NCBI GenBank assembly: GCA_964440805.1
Contig: CAYTTR010000020.1
Coordinates: 1-48,255, forward strand
Direction of reading: 5' to 3'
From: CAYTTR01 sp964440805
GTDB taxonomy: Bacteria; Acidobacteriota; Aminicenantia; Aminicenantales; Aminicenantaceae
DNA: 48,255 nucleotides
In this document: one piece after another, positions 1-8,481 of the stretch
Layout: each line of letters opens with the position of its first letter
Numbering within the stretch: the first letter of the stretch is position 1
Notes under the pieces: generated by a model
The model's database searches: none
What the model was told of the DNA's origin: nothing
The model's input: only the letters and a program-made list of their open reading frames with translations
Position numbers and translations under genes: made by a program

Positions 1-106
1 TCGTCGTTTTCGGTGTGATATCCTCATATCAGCATGTTAACGGGTGGGAATTGAGGGAAATTGGGAAGAATTTGGAGCGAACCCAAAAACAAAATTCCTA
101 TCAAAA
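1..106 (+). repeat. 106-bp direct repeat, copy 1
   Basis: This stretch matches 19140-19245 in the same orientation with a single mismatch (position 56, G here and A in the other copy). It begins at the first base of the window, so it may extend further upstream. It contains a short hairpin (GATAT-cctc-ATATC at about 18-31). The right end of the identity is abrupt: copy 1 runs straight into a broken alcohol dehydrogenase, while copy 2 leads to the 5' region of a secreted-protein gene. No coding function is apparent. It could be the end of a mobile element or a recombination-duplicated leader. Confidence 0.9.
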
Positions 107-453
107 GTTCCGAAAAAACCCTGTGTGGTGGGCTATGAAGTTTCCGGTTTAGTCGAGTCGGTCGGAGAGGATGTGGTGCGAAGATCTCTCTGGCGAAAAC
201 GGTTTTTCACATGCCCCGGTTCCATCCTGTGCGGCTGATGAACGCCAACAAGGGGATATTCGGCGTAAACATCGGTCACATGTGAGGAGATGAGGATAAA
301 ATGCGGGTTTGGATGAAGGAGGTCATGAGAGGAGTGGACGAAGGCTGGATCAGGCCTCATGTGGATAGAGTATTTCCCTTTGAGGAGGCGGCCGAAGCCC
401 ACCGGTACCTCGAGGGCAGAAAAAATATCGGGAAAGTCGTTCTAGTGCCCTGA
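107..453 (+). pseudogene. Decayed zinc-type (MDR) alcohol dehydrogenase/quinone oxidoreductase
   Basis: Pieces of one MDR-superfamily gene are visible in more than one frame. Bases 107-175 encode an N-terminal piece containing VVGYEVSGLVESVGEDV, which is the typical GYEvsGvVe.VGe motif. Bases 181-453 encode, in another frame, a C-terminal segment with FHMPRFHPVRLMNANKGIF, an in-frame TGA at about 283-285 (probably an ancestral Trp codon in a GHMWG-like context), then VFPFEEAAEAHRYLEGRKN and a terminal GKVVLVP. The middle, which should carry the nucleotide-binding domain, has been deleted. The first residues are missing and replaced by the 106-bp repeat. The gene therefore has an internal deletion, a frameshift and a stop, and it cannot make a working enzyme. 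Its 3' end overlaps the convergent cytochrome gene by 12 bases. Confidence 0.85.
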
Positions 454-1860
454 CCTGTCTTCCTGCTCCAATATTTTCAATAGACGTTGATCCCGGCTTA
501 CTTCAAGAGTCGGCCTGGTTGGAATCCCCAGATATCGGGCATAGGAATCAGGCATCCTCCTGTAATTGAGCACTGCTTTTAAAACGATGTCTTTCCCCGC
601 AAATTTTTCCGGAACGGTCCAATGATACCGCTCTGTCCTTTCCTCCAGAGGCTCCAGCCTATTTTCTACATCTTTGGTGGCATACCATTGGGCGTAGGTG
701 AAATTTCCGTCCGAATCGATGAAGGCGCTGTGGTAGATCCTGTCTCCTTCCGGCAAACAATCTCTCTCGATCGGCTCACTGTACCGGCTGTGGGTGGGAT
801 AGGCAACCTTGTCGTTTGTGGTGATGAAATATTTGTCATTCGGATCATCGGGGTTTGAAGGGATTTTGATGTGCTCCAGCTCATTGTCGTCATGGTCATA
901 GATTCCTACATGAAGCCAGACATCCCGCTCCTCGGATGCTCCGGATGGAAACTTGTGACCGGGAGCAAGATGATGGACTTTGATACGGAAATCCACTTTA
1001 TCCCCGGCACGGAAAACAGTTTTATCCATGTCGACAGAGATCTTTGCCGCTCCCTCGACAAAACCTGTAAAACCTCCCCCGAACCAGTGATCATGATGCT
1101 CTGCTCTGGCCGGGCCCATTTTAGCCGGTTTTCCTTCGATGGGGGGCATATGACAGTCCTGACAGGCGATATTCTTTGCGGGATAGGGACCTTCCTGGTA
1201 TTCGATCTCTGTTGCCTTAACCCAAATCCCGAAATCATTCAACTCGTTATGGCAGATGCCGCAAAAGGCGGGGTCTTCATGGAGTTCCGAGCGTGCAGTT
1301 TCATGATAGGGAGACCAGGGGAATTCCAGGTCCCCTCTCTTGGGATCAACCCCCGGGGTTGCTTTGGAAATATAATTGTGGTTGAAGGGCACAGTATCGT
1401 CGAAATCTTCAATTGTGTGGCAAAAATCGCAAAAAACGCCTCTGTCCGCATAAAGCTTGAGTCCGCCTTTTTGATCCCAGAAGCTGTCCACTTTGCCGGG
1501 ATGTGCCGGAGTCGGAGGGTAATCGCCGGCAAGATAAGCGGAAGGCGAGTGACATCCGATACACCCATCTTTGATCCCCTTGACTTTTTCATCTCTTTCT
1601 GCATCCTTGACGGCCAGCTTGTAGTACTGAGCCTGGAAAAAGTCGCCCGTAAAACCCCTCGACATCTGGGATGTCTTCCAGGTATCGAATTTTTCGACAT
1701 GACATCCCAGGCACACCTGGGGATTTTCGTAATGATTGTATTTGTCCTGAACTTCCTTATCCATTATTTTTGGGCTGAATTCCATACGGGCGGCTGCCAG
1801 ACCAAAAATGATAATAAACACAGCGGCGGCAATAAATATTGTACGGTATGCCTGTTTCAT
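442..1860 (-). CDS. Pentaheme c-type cytochrome (cytochrome c554-like family)
   Basis: This 472-residue protein starts with an uncleaved anchor or signal segment (residues about 6-24). It has five CXXCH heme-attachment motifs: CLGCH 50-54, CIGCH 100-104, CDFCH 144-148, CGICH 200-204 and CQDCH 233-237. The arrangement resembles the cytochrome c554/c' multiheme family. After the last heme, about 235 residues without Cys motifs form a probable beta-rich C-terminal domain. It should act in the periplasm as an electron carrier or a respiratory reductase component; the substrate cannot be told. The start ATG at 1860 is preceded by AAAGGAAAAGAAA. It lies 21 bases downstream of the outer-membrane protein gene on the same strand and is probably cotranscribed with it. 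Confidence 0.88.
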   Translation of the reverse strand: MKQAYRTIFIAAAVFIIIFGLAAARMEFSPKIMDKEVQDKYNHYENPQVCLGCHVEKFDTWKTSQMSRGFTGDFFQAQYYKLAVKDAERDEKVKGIKDGCIGCHSPSAYLAGDYPPTPAHPGKVDSFWDQKGGLKLYADRGVFCDFCHTIEDFDDTVPFNHNYISKATPGVDPKRGDLEFPWSPYHETARSELHEDPAFCGICHNELNDFGIWVKATEIEYQEGPYPAKNIACQDCHMPPIEGKPAKMGPARAEHHDHWFGGGFTGFVEGAAKISVDMDKTVFRAGDKVDFRIKVHHLAPGHKFPSGASEERDVWLHVGIYDHDDNELEHIKIPSNPDDPNDKYFITTNDKVAYPTHSRYSEPIERDCLPEGDRIYHSAFIDSDGNFTYAQWYATKDVENRLEPLEERTERYHWTVPEKFAGKDIVLKAVLNYRRMPDSYARYLGIPTRPTLEVSRDQRLLKILEQEDRSGH

Positions 1861-1881
1861 TTTCTTTTCCTTTGAGTTTCG

Positions 1882-2682
1882 TTAAAATTTGATGACATAG
1901 GATAGTATGCTTTTAAAGGTGATATCATCAGAGGCCGGTGTCAAGCCGATTCCAATCCCCGTATGCCATTGAAGCCTTTTGCCGATGATCAAATCCACCG
2001 CAGGGAAAATATAGTGGCGCTGATCCTTCCAGGATTTCAGATCGACGGCCTCTCCCATTTTCCCATGGAATTCTATCCCGGGCTGGACCATGAGATCTTT
2101 GCTGAAATAGATCCCCTCTCCATTGTTCAGATAGTAAATTCCCAAGGCATAGTTGAGCTCGACACCTTCTTCAGCTCCGGAACCGCTGGTCTTCTTTTCG
2201 AAAATGGGATTGAAGTCGATCCGGAATGGGCCGATGTCTTTCTCCAGAATCAAGCGCAGCTCGAATTCTTCGGATTCTTTATAATCCTTGTTGTTAAAGA
2301 TGTATTCCAGATAGATCGCCATGTCGACCGGACGGCTCCCTTTATCGAAAAAAGCATAATGCGCCATAAGGGCTTTGGTCCTCACGTACTTGAGGCCGCC
2401 CCCTTTCGGGTCTTCAAAGTCCATATACAGGGCTATCCCCCACCTGTTGGAAAGCCCATACTCCAGCTCCAGCGAGTGAGCAAGCAGGCCCTGCCTGGAC
2501 AGCTCCTCTCCGAAATAACGGTAATACACATCGCTCGAAGGAATGTACGAATTCCATAAAGAAAATTCTATTTCTCCCGCCTCGGCCGGCTGATAATCGT
2601 AGACTTTATAGAATTGAGCGTTCGCCGCCTGGAGTACGATCAATACAGCACATACAAATATTGAAGTCTTTTTCACTGCCAT
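1882..2682 (-). CDS. Predicted outer-membrane beta-barrel protein
   Basis: The 266-residue product has a signal peptide (residues about 1-22, ending ANA-Q). The rest alternates hydrophobic and polar residues with many aromatics (for example LEYGLSNRWGIALYMDF and LNYALGIYYLNN). It ends SYVIKF with a C-terminal Phe, the usual signature for insertion by the BAM machinery. No enzymatic motif is visible. It is the first gene of a two-gene unit with the pentaheme cytochrome, 21 bases apart. This could mean a porin-like partner for a periplasmic electron carrier, but nothing in the sequence proves electron transfer. A similar but unrelated-looking barrel protein is encoded at 17708-18415. Confidence 0.7.
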   Translation of the reverse strand: MAVKKTSIFVCAVLIVLQAANAQFYKVYDYQPAEAGEIEFSLWNSYIPSSDVYYRYFGEELSRQGLLAHSLELEYGLSNRWGIALYMDFEDPKGGGLKYVRTKALMAHYAFFDKGSRPVDMAIYLEYIFNNKDYKESEEFELRLILEKDIGPFRIDFNPIFEKKTSGSGAEEGVELNYALGIYYLNNGEGIYFSKDLMVQPGIEFHGKMGEAVDLKSWKDQRHYIFPAVDLIIGKRLQWHTGIGIGLTPASDDITFKSILSYVIKF

Positions 2683-2739
2683 TGATTTCTCTAATCTATT
2701 AAATTCGTATAATAGAAAGATTTTCTTCTTTTGTCAAAA

Positions 2740-3054
2740 AACGGATTTCTCAAGGAAGCATCTCCAAAATCCACGAGTGCGGCAGGAAAAGTAAAGGAGC
2801 CGCTCTTCACCACATGAAGGACAGCGGATGCGGGCAAACCCGCAGCGGAGAAAGATTCATCACCTATTTGATCAAGGGGCAGAAAGACACCGGGGTAGTA
2901 GGTGTGAATGGCGCCGCAGCCCATAAGGCCAAAGTGGGTAATGAGCTGATCATCGCCTCCTATGTGGTCTTGGAGGAGGAAAAGATTGGCTTTTTTTTCG
3001 CCCAAGATTATCCTGGTGGATGAGGAAAACAGGATAAAACAGGTAAAGCAGCCT
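2740..3054 (+). pseudogene. panD: Decayed aspartate 1-decarboxylase (panD)
   Basis: The plus strand carries scattered pieces of PanD, the pyruvoyl enzyme that makes beta-alanine for coenzyme A. An N-terminal SKIHE motif with ALHHM is visible near 2757-2816. Bases about 2845-2990 then read GERFITYLIKG, GVNGAAAHKAKVGNELIIAS and YVVLEEEK in one frame. After a run of eight T (about 2991-2998) the reading frame shifts, and the conserved C-terminal PKIILVDEENRI follows from 3001. The region with the self-cleaving Gly-Ser that generates the pyruvoyl group is missing. So there is at least one frameshift and one internal deletion. A minus-strand open frame at 2691-3005 is only the antisense of this remnant. 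Confidence 0.82.
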
Positions 3055-3099
3055 CCCTGGGAGCAAACTGCTTTTCAGGAAGATGGTTTTTTTGTCCTC

Positions 3100-3378
3100 T
3101 TATTTGGCAGCCCACTCCTTCAGCTTTTCGTATTCCGTCTCCCCGCAGACAACTTCGTTATTTTCTGTGTTGAGGAAGGTGGGAGTACGGAGCTGGCCTC
3201 CGCAGACTGGCTTGATGATTTCCTTGTAGGATCTCATCAGGTCTGCGTTTTTCTCATTATGCCACACTTCCCGCTTTTCGAATTTAATTCCGGTTTCTTT
3301 CTCTAGCTTTTCCACAAGAGGCATCATGTTCTTGCAGTGAGGGCATTCTCTTCCGTGAAACATTATGAGTTTAGGCAT
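3100..3378 (-). CDS. Small thioredoxin/glutaredoxin-like protein
   Basis: The 92-residue protein has a redox CPHC motif at residues 12-15 after a beta-strand start (MPKLIMFHGRE), and a cis-Pro region TPTF near residue 66 as in thioredoxin folds. It is cytosolic, with no signal peptide. Its start overlaps the end of the rubredoxin-FTR gene by 8 bases, so the two are translationally coupled. This suggests that it is the thiol partner reduced by that protein. Two further Cys residues lie in the C-terminal half (around residues 59 and 78). Assignment to the thioredoxin superfamily is firm; the exact substrate is unknown. Confidence 0.85.
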   Translation of the reverse strand: MPKLIMFHGRECPHCKNMMPLVEKLEKETGIKFEKREVWHNEKNADLMRSYKEIIKPVCGGQLRTPTFLNTENNEVVCGETEYEKLKEWAAK

Positions 3379-3802
3379 TTTTTCTCCTTACAAAAAGCCC
3401 GCACCAGCATTCCCCGTCTTTCTTACCTCTGTAAGTTTCATGGATGAGAAAGTTGCAGGGGCAAACCAGTTTCAGGTCTTCCTCAAAATCCTTGGTGGTC
3501 AGCCGGCAGGGGCAGTATTTCAATCCTTGATTCTTTTCGTTGCTGAACACACCATCGATCAGCATGTGGACTTTTTCCTCATCCGGGTTGAGCTGGAAAT
3601 CGTTTTTCTCTGTGAATTTTTCAATGGCTTGGCGGAACTCTGCCTTGTCCATCTCTGTCTCGACCGCGCCGCAGACCCTTCGGGCTTCCTGGGAGATGAT
3701 CTCCACATAGGCGTTTTTAGCCATACAGGTGGGGCAGATTTCCGGTGATTTGACTCCGTAGTGGATATCGTTGCACACAAAGCACCGCCAGTATTTTTTC
3801 AT
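3371..3802 (-). CDS. Rubredoxin-like domain fused to ferredoxin-thioredoxin reductase catalytic (beta) subunit
   Basis: The 143-residue protein has two parts. Residues 1-30 form a rubredoxin-type knuckle pair (CFVC 7-10 and CPTC 23-26) suited to one iron. Residues 40-143 match the catalytic chain of ferredoxin:thioredoxin reductase: CPC at 97-99, CPC at 114-116 and CWC at 132-134, which in the known enzyme supply the 4Fe-4S ligands and the active disulfide. In FTR, electrons from reduced ferredoxin reduce a thioredoxin disulfide through the cluster. Here the fused rubredoxin domain may replace or assist ferredoxin. The downstream thioredoxin-like gene overlaps its end. It is probably an anaerobic thiol-reduction pair. 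ATG at 3802 is the only sensible start. Confidence 0.87.
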   Translation of the reverse strand: MKKYWRCFVCNDIHYGVKSPEICPTCMAKNAYVEIISQEARRVCGAVETEMDKAEFRQAIEKFTEKNDFQLNPDEEKVHMLIDGVFSNEKNQGLKYCPCRLTTKDFEEDLKLVCPCNFLIHETYRGKKDGECWCGLFVRRKNA

Positions 3803-3890
3803 TTTTCTATGTCTGGGCTTGAAATTTTATTAGCGTTTTAGGATAAAATGTCTTTTTCAGAGCAGTTTTCTTAACTCTTGAAAAATCTCC

Positions 3891-4172
3891 TTAAGCTTTC
3901 TTTGCCATCTCCTGTTCCATTTCTGACTTTCTGGTACAATAATATCCGTTCTTCAATCCCATATTCTGGTAGACCGGGCACTTGGGACAATCGCATCCTT
4001 TTTCTTCGGTGATGATCTTGCTCTTTCCTACCAGCGGATGACAAAAACCCCATTCAGTCTCTTCAGCGACATAGGTGGGACAGGTCCTGCAGATGCACTT
4101 GTCTTTAACCATGGGAAGCTTTTCTTCGAATTCGGCGATCATCACATCTGCTTCTTCTTCTGTTTTTCCCAT
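3891..4172 (-). CDS. DUF2769 family Cys-rich protein
   Basis: A small soluble protein of about 93 residues has paired Cys motifs of the DUF2769 pattern: CICRTCPTY, then WGFCHPLVGKS, then GCDCPKCPVYQNMGL and YYCTRKSEMEQ. The spacing suggests binding of a metal or a small Fe-S centre, but no function is known for the family. An upstream GTG at 4181 is in frame, but the ATG at 4172 has a GGTGG ribosome-binding site about 6 bases before it and is preferred. It sits alone between catalase and the FTR pair, on the same strand as both. In other anaerobes this family tends to be found near redox genes, which fits here. Confidence 0.75.
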   Translation of the reverse strand: MGKTEEEADVMIAEFEEKLPMVKDKCICRTCPTYVAEETEWGFCHPLVGKSKIITEEKGCDCPKCPVYQNMGLKNGYYCTRKSEMEQEMAKKA

Positions 4173-4228
4173 TTTTTCCACCAGCAGCTTATTTATTTTA
4201 CGAACTGAGACGCTTTGCAGTAAGATTA

Positions 4229-5683
4229 TCAGCTTCTTTTGACCCCTTCGGCGATCCGGTCACCGGTCTCCTTGTCAATATTGCGCCAGTATTCAAAAGC
4301 GCGCTCCAGTACAGATTCGGTAACGCCTTTCTTTAGGTGTCCGACTACATTGGATACCAACCGGTCTCGGGCAGCGTCGTCCATGACCTTCCGCACCAAG
4401 GTTCCGGCCTGACCCCAGTCGTCATCTTCCTTTCGCTTGGTATAAGCGGCGCGGATGAATTCGCCGCTGGCTCCCCAGACCGCTGTTTCGGAATAGCGCT
4501 CTTTGTCGGCTTTTGGGCCCCCTTTGGAATTCGGTGCGTAAACCGGATCAGTTACATTGATAACTCTCATAGCCCCGTCCTTGGAGTAGCTGTGTACCGG
4601 TGACTTGGGGCGGTTTACTGGAATCTGTTTGTAGTTTACCCCCAGGCGTGCTCTGTGGGCATCAGCATAGGAGAAAAGCCGGGCCAGAAGCATCTTATCC
4701 GGACTGGGACCGGTTCCGGGAACAAAGCTGTTCGGTTCAAAAGCCGCTTGCTCGATTTCCGTGTGAAAGTCAGTGGGATTCCGCGTAAGCGTCAGCCTTC
4801 CCACCTCATGCAGAGGATAGTCGCCGTGCGGCCAGACTTTGGTCAGATCAAAGGGATTGAACCGGTAGGTTTCAGCCTCCTCAAAAGGCATGATCTGCAT
4901 TTTCAAGGTCCAGCTGGGGTAGTCGCCCCTTTTGATGGCTTCAAATAGATCGCGCCGGTGAAAGTCGGCGTCCTCGCCTGCGATCCGGTCGGCTTCCTCC
5001 TGGGTGAGAAATTCAATGCTTTGGTCGGTCTTAAAATGATATTTCACCCAGAAACGCTCGCCGTCGGCATTTACCCACATGTAAGTATGGCTTGAGTACC
5101 CATTCATGTGCCGCCAGGTCTTTGGAATACCTCGGTCCCCCATAAGCAAGGTGACTTGATGGGCCGACTCGGGTGAGAGGGTCCAAAAATCCCACTGCAT
5201 GTCATGGTCGCGCAGCCCTGAGTCCGCTCGGCGCTTCTGGGAGCGGATAAAATGCTGAAACTTCATAGGATCGCGGATAAAGAAGACCGGAGTGTTGTTC
5301 CCAACCATATCGAAGTTGCCCTCGGTGGTGTAGAATTTAAGTGCGAATCCGCGAGGGTCGCGCCATGTGTCCGGGCTACCGCGTTCTCCGGCAACAGTGG
5401 AGAAACGGATTAAAGTGTCCGTCTTGGTCCCCGGCTGAAACACCGCAGCCTTGGTATAGACACTGACGTCTTGGGTTACCTCGAAATGTCCAAAGGCTCC
5501 GGAACCCTTGGCATGAGGCTGGCGTTCAGGAATGCGCTCCCGGTTGAAGTTGGCCATCTGTTCAATGAGGTAATGATCCTGCAGCAAAATGGGTCCGTCT
5601 GGTCCCACAGTCAGCGAGTATTCGTCACTGGATACAGGGATCCCCGCATCATTGGTAGTGGGTTTGCGGTCATTTTTTTTCAT
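4229..5683 (-). CDS. Monofunctional heme catalase
   Basis: The 484-residue protein converts hydrogen peroxide to water and oxygen. It covers the small-subunit (clade 3-like) catalase length. The active-site signature RIPERQPHAKGSGAFG contains the catalytic His57, Asn130 lies in GNNTPVFF, and the proximal heme ligand Tyr339 is in RLFSYADAHRARLG. There is no signal peptide, so it should be cytosolic. A strong ribosome-binding site (AAGGAAGGA) precedes ATG 5683. The gene looks GC-richer than the neighbouring AT-rich genes, and it stands alone, so acquisition by transfer is possible. For an organism that otherwise looks anaerobic it would serve oxygen-exposure defence. Confidence 0.96.
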   Translation of the reverse strand: MKKNDRKPTTNDAGIPVSSDEYSLTVGPDGPILLQDHYLIEQMANFNRERIPERQPHAKGSGAFGHFEVTQDVSVYTKAAVFQPGTKTDTLIRFSTVAGERGSPDTWRDPRGFALKFYTTEGNFDMVGNNTPVFFIRDPMKFQHFIRSQKRRADSGLRDHDMQWDFWTLSPESAHQVTLLMGDRGIPKTWRHMNGYSSHTYMWVNADGERFWVKYHFKTDQSIEFLTQEEADRIAGEDADFHRRDLFEAIKRGDYPSWTLKMQIMPFEEAETYRFNPFDLTKVWPHGDYPLHEVGRLTLTRNPTDFHTEIEQAAFEPNSFVPGTGPSPDKMLLARLFSYADAHRARLGVNYKQIPVNRPKSPVHSYSKDGAMRVINVTDPVYAPNSKGGPKADKERYSETAVWGASGEFIRAAYTKRKEDDDWGQAGTLVRKVMDDAARDRLVSNVVGHLKKGVTESVLERAFEYWRNIDKETGDRIAEGVKRS

Positions 5684-5874
5684 AGTATCCTTCCTTCATT
5701 AATTCATAATTTTAATATTTTATTCTTATTTTTGTTCTATGGCTCATATTAAATTGATTAAAATTATTGAAAGATAAGAAGTTCCTTTTCAGCTTTGCTG
5801 GCTGGGTGAGCATCTTTGTCCTCATTTTCCCATTCAACCATCGCTAAGAAATATAGGTCACGACAAAATAGATG

Positions 5875-6063
5875 TCAACAACCATCGGAAGTCGCTTCTC
5901 CCACCAGGAGCATCCCTGAATCCGGATCTCCTTCTCCCGCAACGGCGTGACTTCTGGTCCGGCTTCTCTCACACTTCTGGCAGTGCTGAATCCCTCTGGC
6001 CATTCTCTCTATTTTCTTTTCCATGAGATGGTCTTGGTTCGATTTCAGCCGATTCTGCTCCAT
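5875..6063 (-). pseudogene. N-terminal fragment of family-4 uracil-DNA glycosylase
   Basis: This 62-residue open frame contains the start of a family-4 (Fe-S) uracil-DNA glycosylase: IQHCQKCERSRTRSHAVAGEG with the two N-terminal cluster Cys residues, followed by DSGMLLVGEA. In intact proteins this continues as APGxxED with the catalytic region. Here it switches to TSDGC and stops. Nothing resembling the remaining 130 or so residues is visible between 5690 and 5875. It is therefore a 3'-truncated remnant, 15 bases after the GH65 gene on the same strand. Confidence 0.8.
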
Positions 6064-6078
6064 CTGTCCCGGTTTCCC

Positions 6079-8481
6079 TTACAACTGGAACTCTTTGGAT
6101 TCCTCCGGCCGGAGTTTATAGACCTGATCTTTGAAACCGATATGTATGGGTAAAGCGGCGGCCTTGAGGGAGCTGATGGTCATCTTTTCCTGGCCAACCT
6201 CGACGTGGAGTGTATGGTCCCGGTAGCGGATGGTTATTCGAAGGCTTTTTAATTTTTCAGGGAGCATCGGATTGAACCAGAGCACATCCTCTCCAGTCCG
6301 GATATCGGTGTAACAGCGCTGGATGAGGTCTACCGTACCGGCCATAGCACCCAGATGGATCCCTTCCGGAGTGGTGCCTCCCTGAATATCGGCCACATCG
6401 CTTTTCAACGCTTCGTTGAAAAGATCCCAGGACTTCGATCTGTCCGACCGGGCCAGCACCCAGGAATGGACCACCCGGCTCAAAGTGGATCCGTGAGAGG
6501 TCCGCTTGAGATAATAGTCGATGTTTTTAGGAATGGTGTCTTCTTCGAGAGGATATCCAAGGCCTTGAAAAATCTTGTTCAGCTCCTCGGCTGAAAAAAG
6601 ATAGAAAAGCATCAGCACATCTGCCTGCTTCGAGGCTTTGTAATTGTTCGGCGTGTCATCCTCGGCTTCCAGAATCCTGTCCAGGCGCTGGATATCATCG
6701 TACTTTTCCCGGTAGCCTTCCCAGTCGAATTCCTTCAGCCGGTCGTAGCCTTCGAACTGGCTGATGATTCCCTCATCATGAAAAACTACTCTCATCTTTT
6801 TGATGATATCTTTCCACTTCTCGATTTCTCCCGGCCGGAGTCCAATGGCTTCGCAGAGTTCGATCCGGCTGTCTTCTGCCAGAATATTCAAAAGCTCAAG
6901 AGCCCGTCTCAGCACCCAGACGGCCATGACGTTGGTATAGGCGTTGTTATCCAATCCGGGCCTTTCGGAATCGGGATAGCTGTCATGGTATTCATCCGGC
7001 CCCATGACTCCCAGTATTTCATACCGCTCGTGCTCCGGGTTATAGGTGGCGATGCTTCCCCAGAACCTGGCGATCTCCAATAGCATTTCGGCCCCGTAGA
7101 ACAGGATGAACTCCATGTCATTGGTCACCTGGTAATAATGCCAGATGTTGTAAGCGATGGCGGCGTTTACATGGCGCTGAAGCCGGGAATTGTCGGGGAT
7201 CCACCGCCCGGATTTGGGATTGAGGTGGATCCTCTGGCTTTCCTCCCGTCCGTTGCTCCCGCTCTGCCAGGGATACATGGCCCCTTTATAGCCTTCCTTC
7301 CGGGCTGCTTCCCTGGCTTCGGCCAACCGACGGTAGCGGTACATGAGCAGGGCCCGGGTGACCTCGGGAATCCTCAGGTTGAGCAGGGGAAAGATGAACA
7401 GCTCGTCCCAGAAGATGTGCCCCCGGTAGGCTTCTCCGTGCCAGCCCCGGGAAGGAACCCCCACATCCATGTCCATGGTGTGGTAGGAAGAGGTCTGAAG
7501 AAGATGGAAAGTATACAGATTGAGGATGAGCTCCTGGTTATTATGCTCCGAAGGGCTCAGCCATTCCATTTCGATCTGGAAACGTTCCCAGAGATGTTTC
7601 CAGGCCAGCTTGTGTGACCTGAGAAGATCATCGAACGACCCGGTTCTCTGGACATCTTTTTCAGATTCCAGGCCGCATTCGGAGATGGCTTTATCACGGG
7701 AGGTGTGAAGAGAGATTACTTTTTCCGCGGAAAGGGGTTTGCCTTCTTCCAGTTCGGCTGTAAAAAGATGGCAGATGTAGCCTTTTTTTTCCGTGGTCCG
7801 GGGCACCACGGAAAGGAGCTGACCATCGGAATACAGCCTGGTCCGGGCGGAGATGGAGATCCTTAATTCCGATTGATTGGTTTGAACTTTCAGGTGCATG
7901 AGATCTCCGGAGGCTCTGGTCTCCAGAAGTTCCAGGTGTTTGGAGTTTAATGCCTTGTATCTTTTTACACCTGCATTGATGATGCGTCCGTCCAGCGCTG
8001 AACTGATCTCGAACTTTCCGGACCAGTTTTCCGCCACCAGCTCCAGCCTTTGGGCAGCCAGGTGAGGAAAACGCATGTGAACCAACCGCTGGTAGATCAT
8101 GGTGGTTTCTCTTCCTTTGGCGTCCCTGAATCGAATTTTCCGCGAAAGGACTCCTTCCTTCACATTCAGCTCCTGGCGGCAGGAAAGAATTTCCACATCC
8201 TGGACATCGAGCCATTTCCCTCCTTCCGGACGGAAAGTGAGGGAAAGCCAGTTGGGAAGGTTGGCCAGATCCTCGTTTTCGATCACCTTGCCGGCGATCT
8301 TGGTTTTAAGCCGGTTGTATCCTCCGGCCAGGTAGGTCCCTGGATAATGGACATCGTCCGCCCGGGCTTCCGCGCCGGCTCCCCTGGTGGCAAAATACCC
8401 GTTTCCCAGAGTGCACAGGGCTTCCCTCAAGCCTTCCTCTCCGGGATCGAATCCTTCATAGACAAAAATCCAAGGGTCCAT
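6079..8481 (-). CDS. Glycoside hydrolase family 65 disaccharide phosphorylase/hydrolase
   Basis: The 800-residue cytosolic protein has the GH65 layout: an N-terminal beta-sandwich (from YEGFDPGEEGLREALCTLGNGYFATRG), a linker, an (alpha/alpha)6 barrel (about 330-700) and a small C-terminal domain. The barrel carries the substrate segment GWHGEAYRGHIFWDEL and the catalytic acid Glu497 in GVMGPDEYH. The segment HGSTLSRVVH corresponds to the phosphate-binding loop of the phosphorylases, which favours phosphorolysis of a trehalose-, maltose- or kojibiose-type sugar. The exact disaccharide cannot be read from the sequence. The start codon shares one base with the stop of the HAD/trehalose-phosphatase gene (TAATG), so the two are translationally coupled and likely serve one pathway. 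Confidence 0.92.
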   Translation of the reverse strand: MDPWIFVYEGFDPGEEGLREALCTLGNGYFATRGAGAEARADDVHYPGTYLAGGYNRLKTKIAGKVIENEDLANLPNWLSLTFRPEGGKWLDVQDVEILSCRQELNVKEGVLSRKIRFRDAKGRETTMIYQRLVHMRFPHLAAQRLELVAENWSGKFEISSALDGRIINAGVKRYKALNSKHLELLETRASGDLMHLKVQTNQSELRISISARTRLYSDGQLLSVVPRTTEKKGYICHLFTAELEEGKPLSAEKVISLHTSRDKAISECGLESEKDVQRTGSFDDLLRSHKLAWKHLWERFQIEMEWLSPSEHNNQELILNLYTFHLLQTSSYHTMDMDVGVPSRGWHGEAYRGHIFWDELFIFPLLNLRIPEVTRALLMYRYRRLAEAREAARKEGYKGAMYPWQSGSNGREESQRIHLNPKSGRWIPDNSRLQRHVNAAIAYNIWHYYQVTNDMEFILFYGAEMLLEIARFWGSIATYNPEHERYEILGVMGPDEYHDSYPDSERPGLDNNAYTNVMAVWVLRRALELLNILAEDSRIELCEAIGLRPGEIEKWKDIIKKMRVVFHDEGIISQFEGYDRLKEFDWEGYREKYDDIQRLDRILEAEDDTPNNYKASKQADVLMLFYLFSAEELNKIFQGLGYPLEEDTIPKNIDYYLKRTSHGSTLSRVVHSWVLARSDRSKSWDLFNEALKSDVADIQGGTTPEGIHLGAMAGTVDLIQRCYTDIRTGEDVLWFNPMLPEKLKSLRITIRYRDHTLHVEVGQEKMTISSLKAAALPIHIGFKDQVYKLRPEESKEFQL

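Noticed and set aside
871..1875. Long plus-strand open frame (334 codons) opposite the cytochrome gene
   Set aside because: It is the antisense of the pentaheme cytochrome, which has five CXXCH motifs and a signal segment; the plus-strand product has no recognisable domain or ribosome-binding site.
2691..3005. 104-codon minus-strand open frame between the outer-membrane protein and the thioredoxin-like gene
   Set aside because: Its translation is the reverse of recognisable PanD motifs on the plus strand, so it is antisense of a panD pseudogene.
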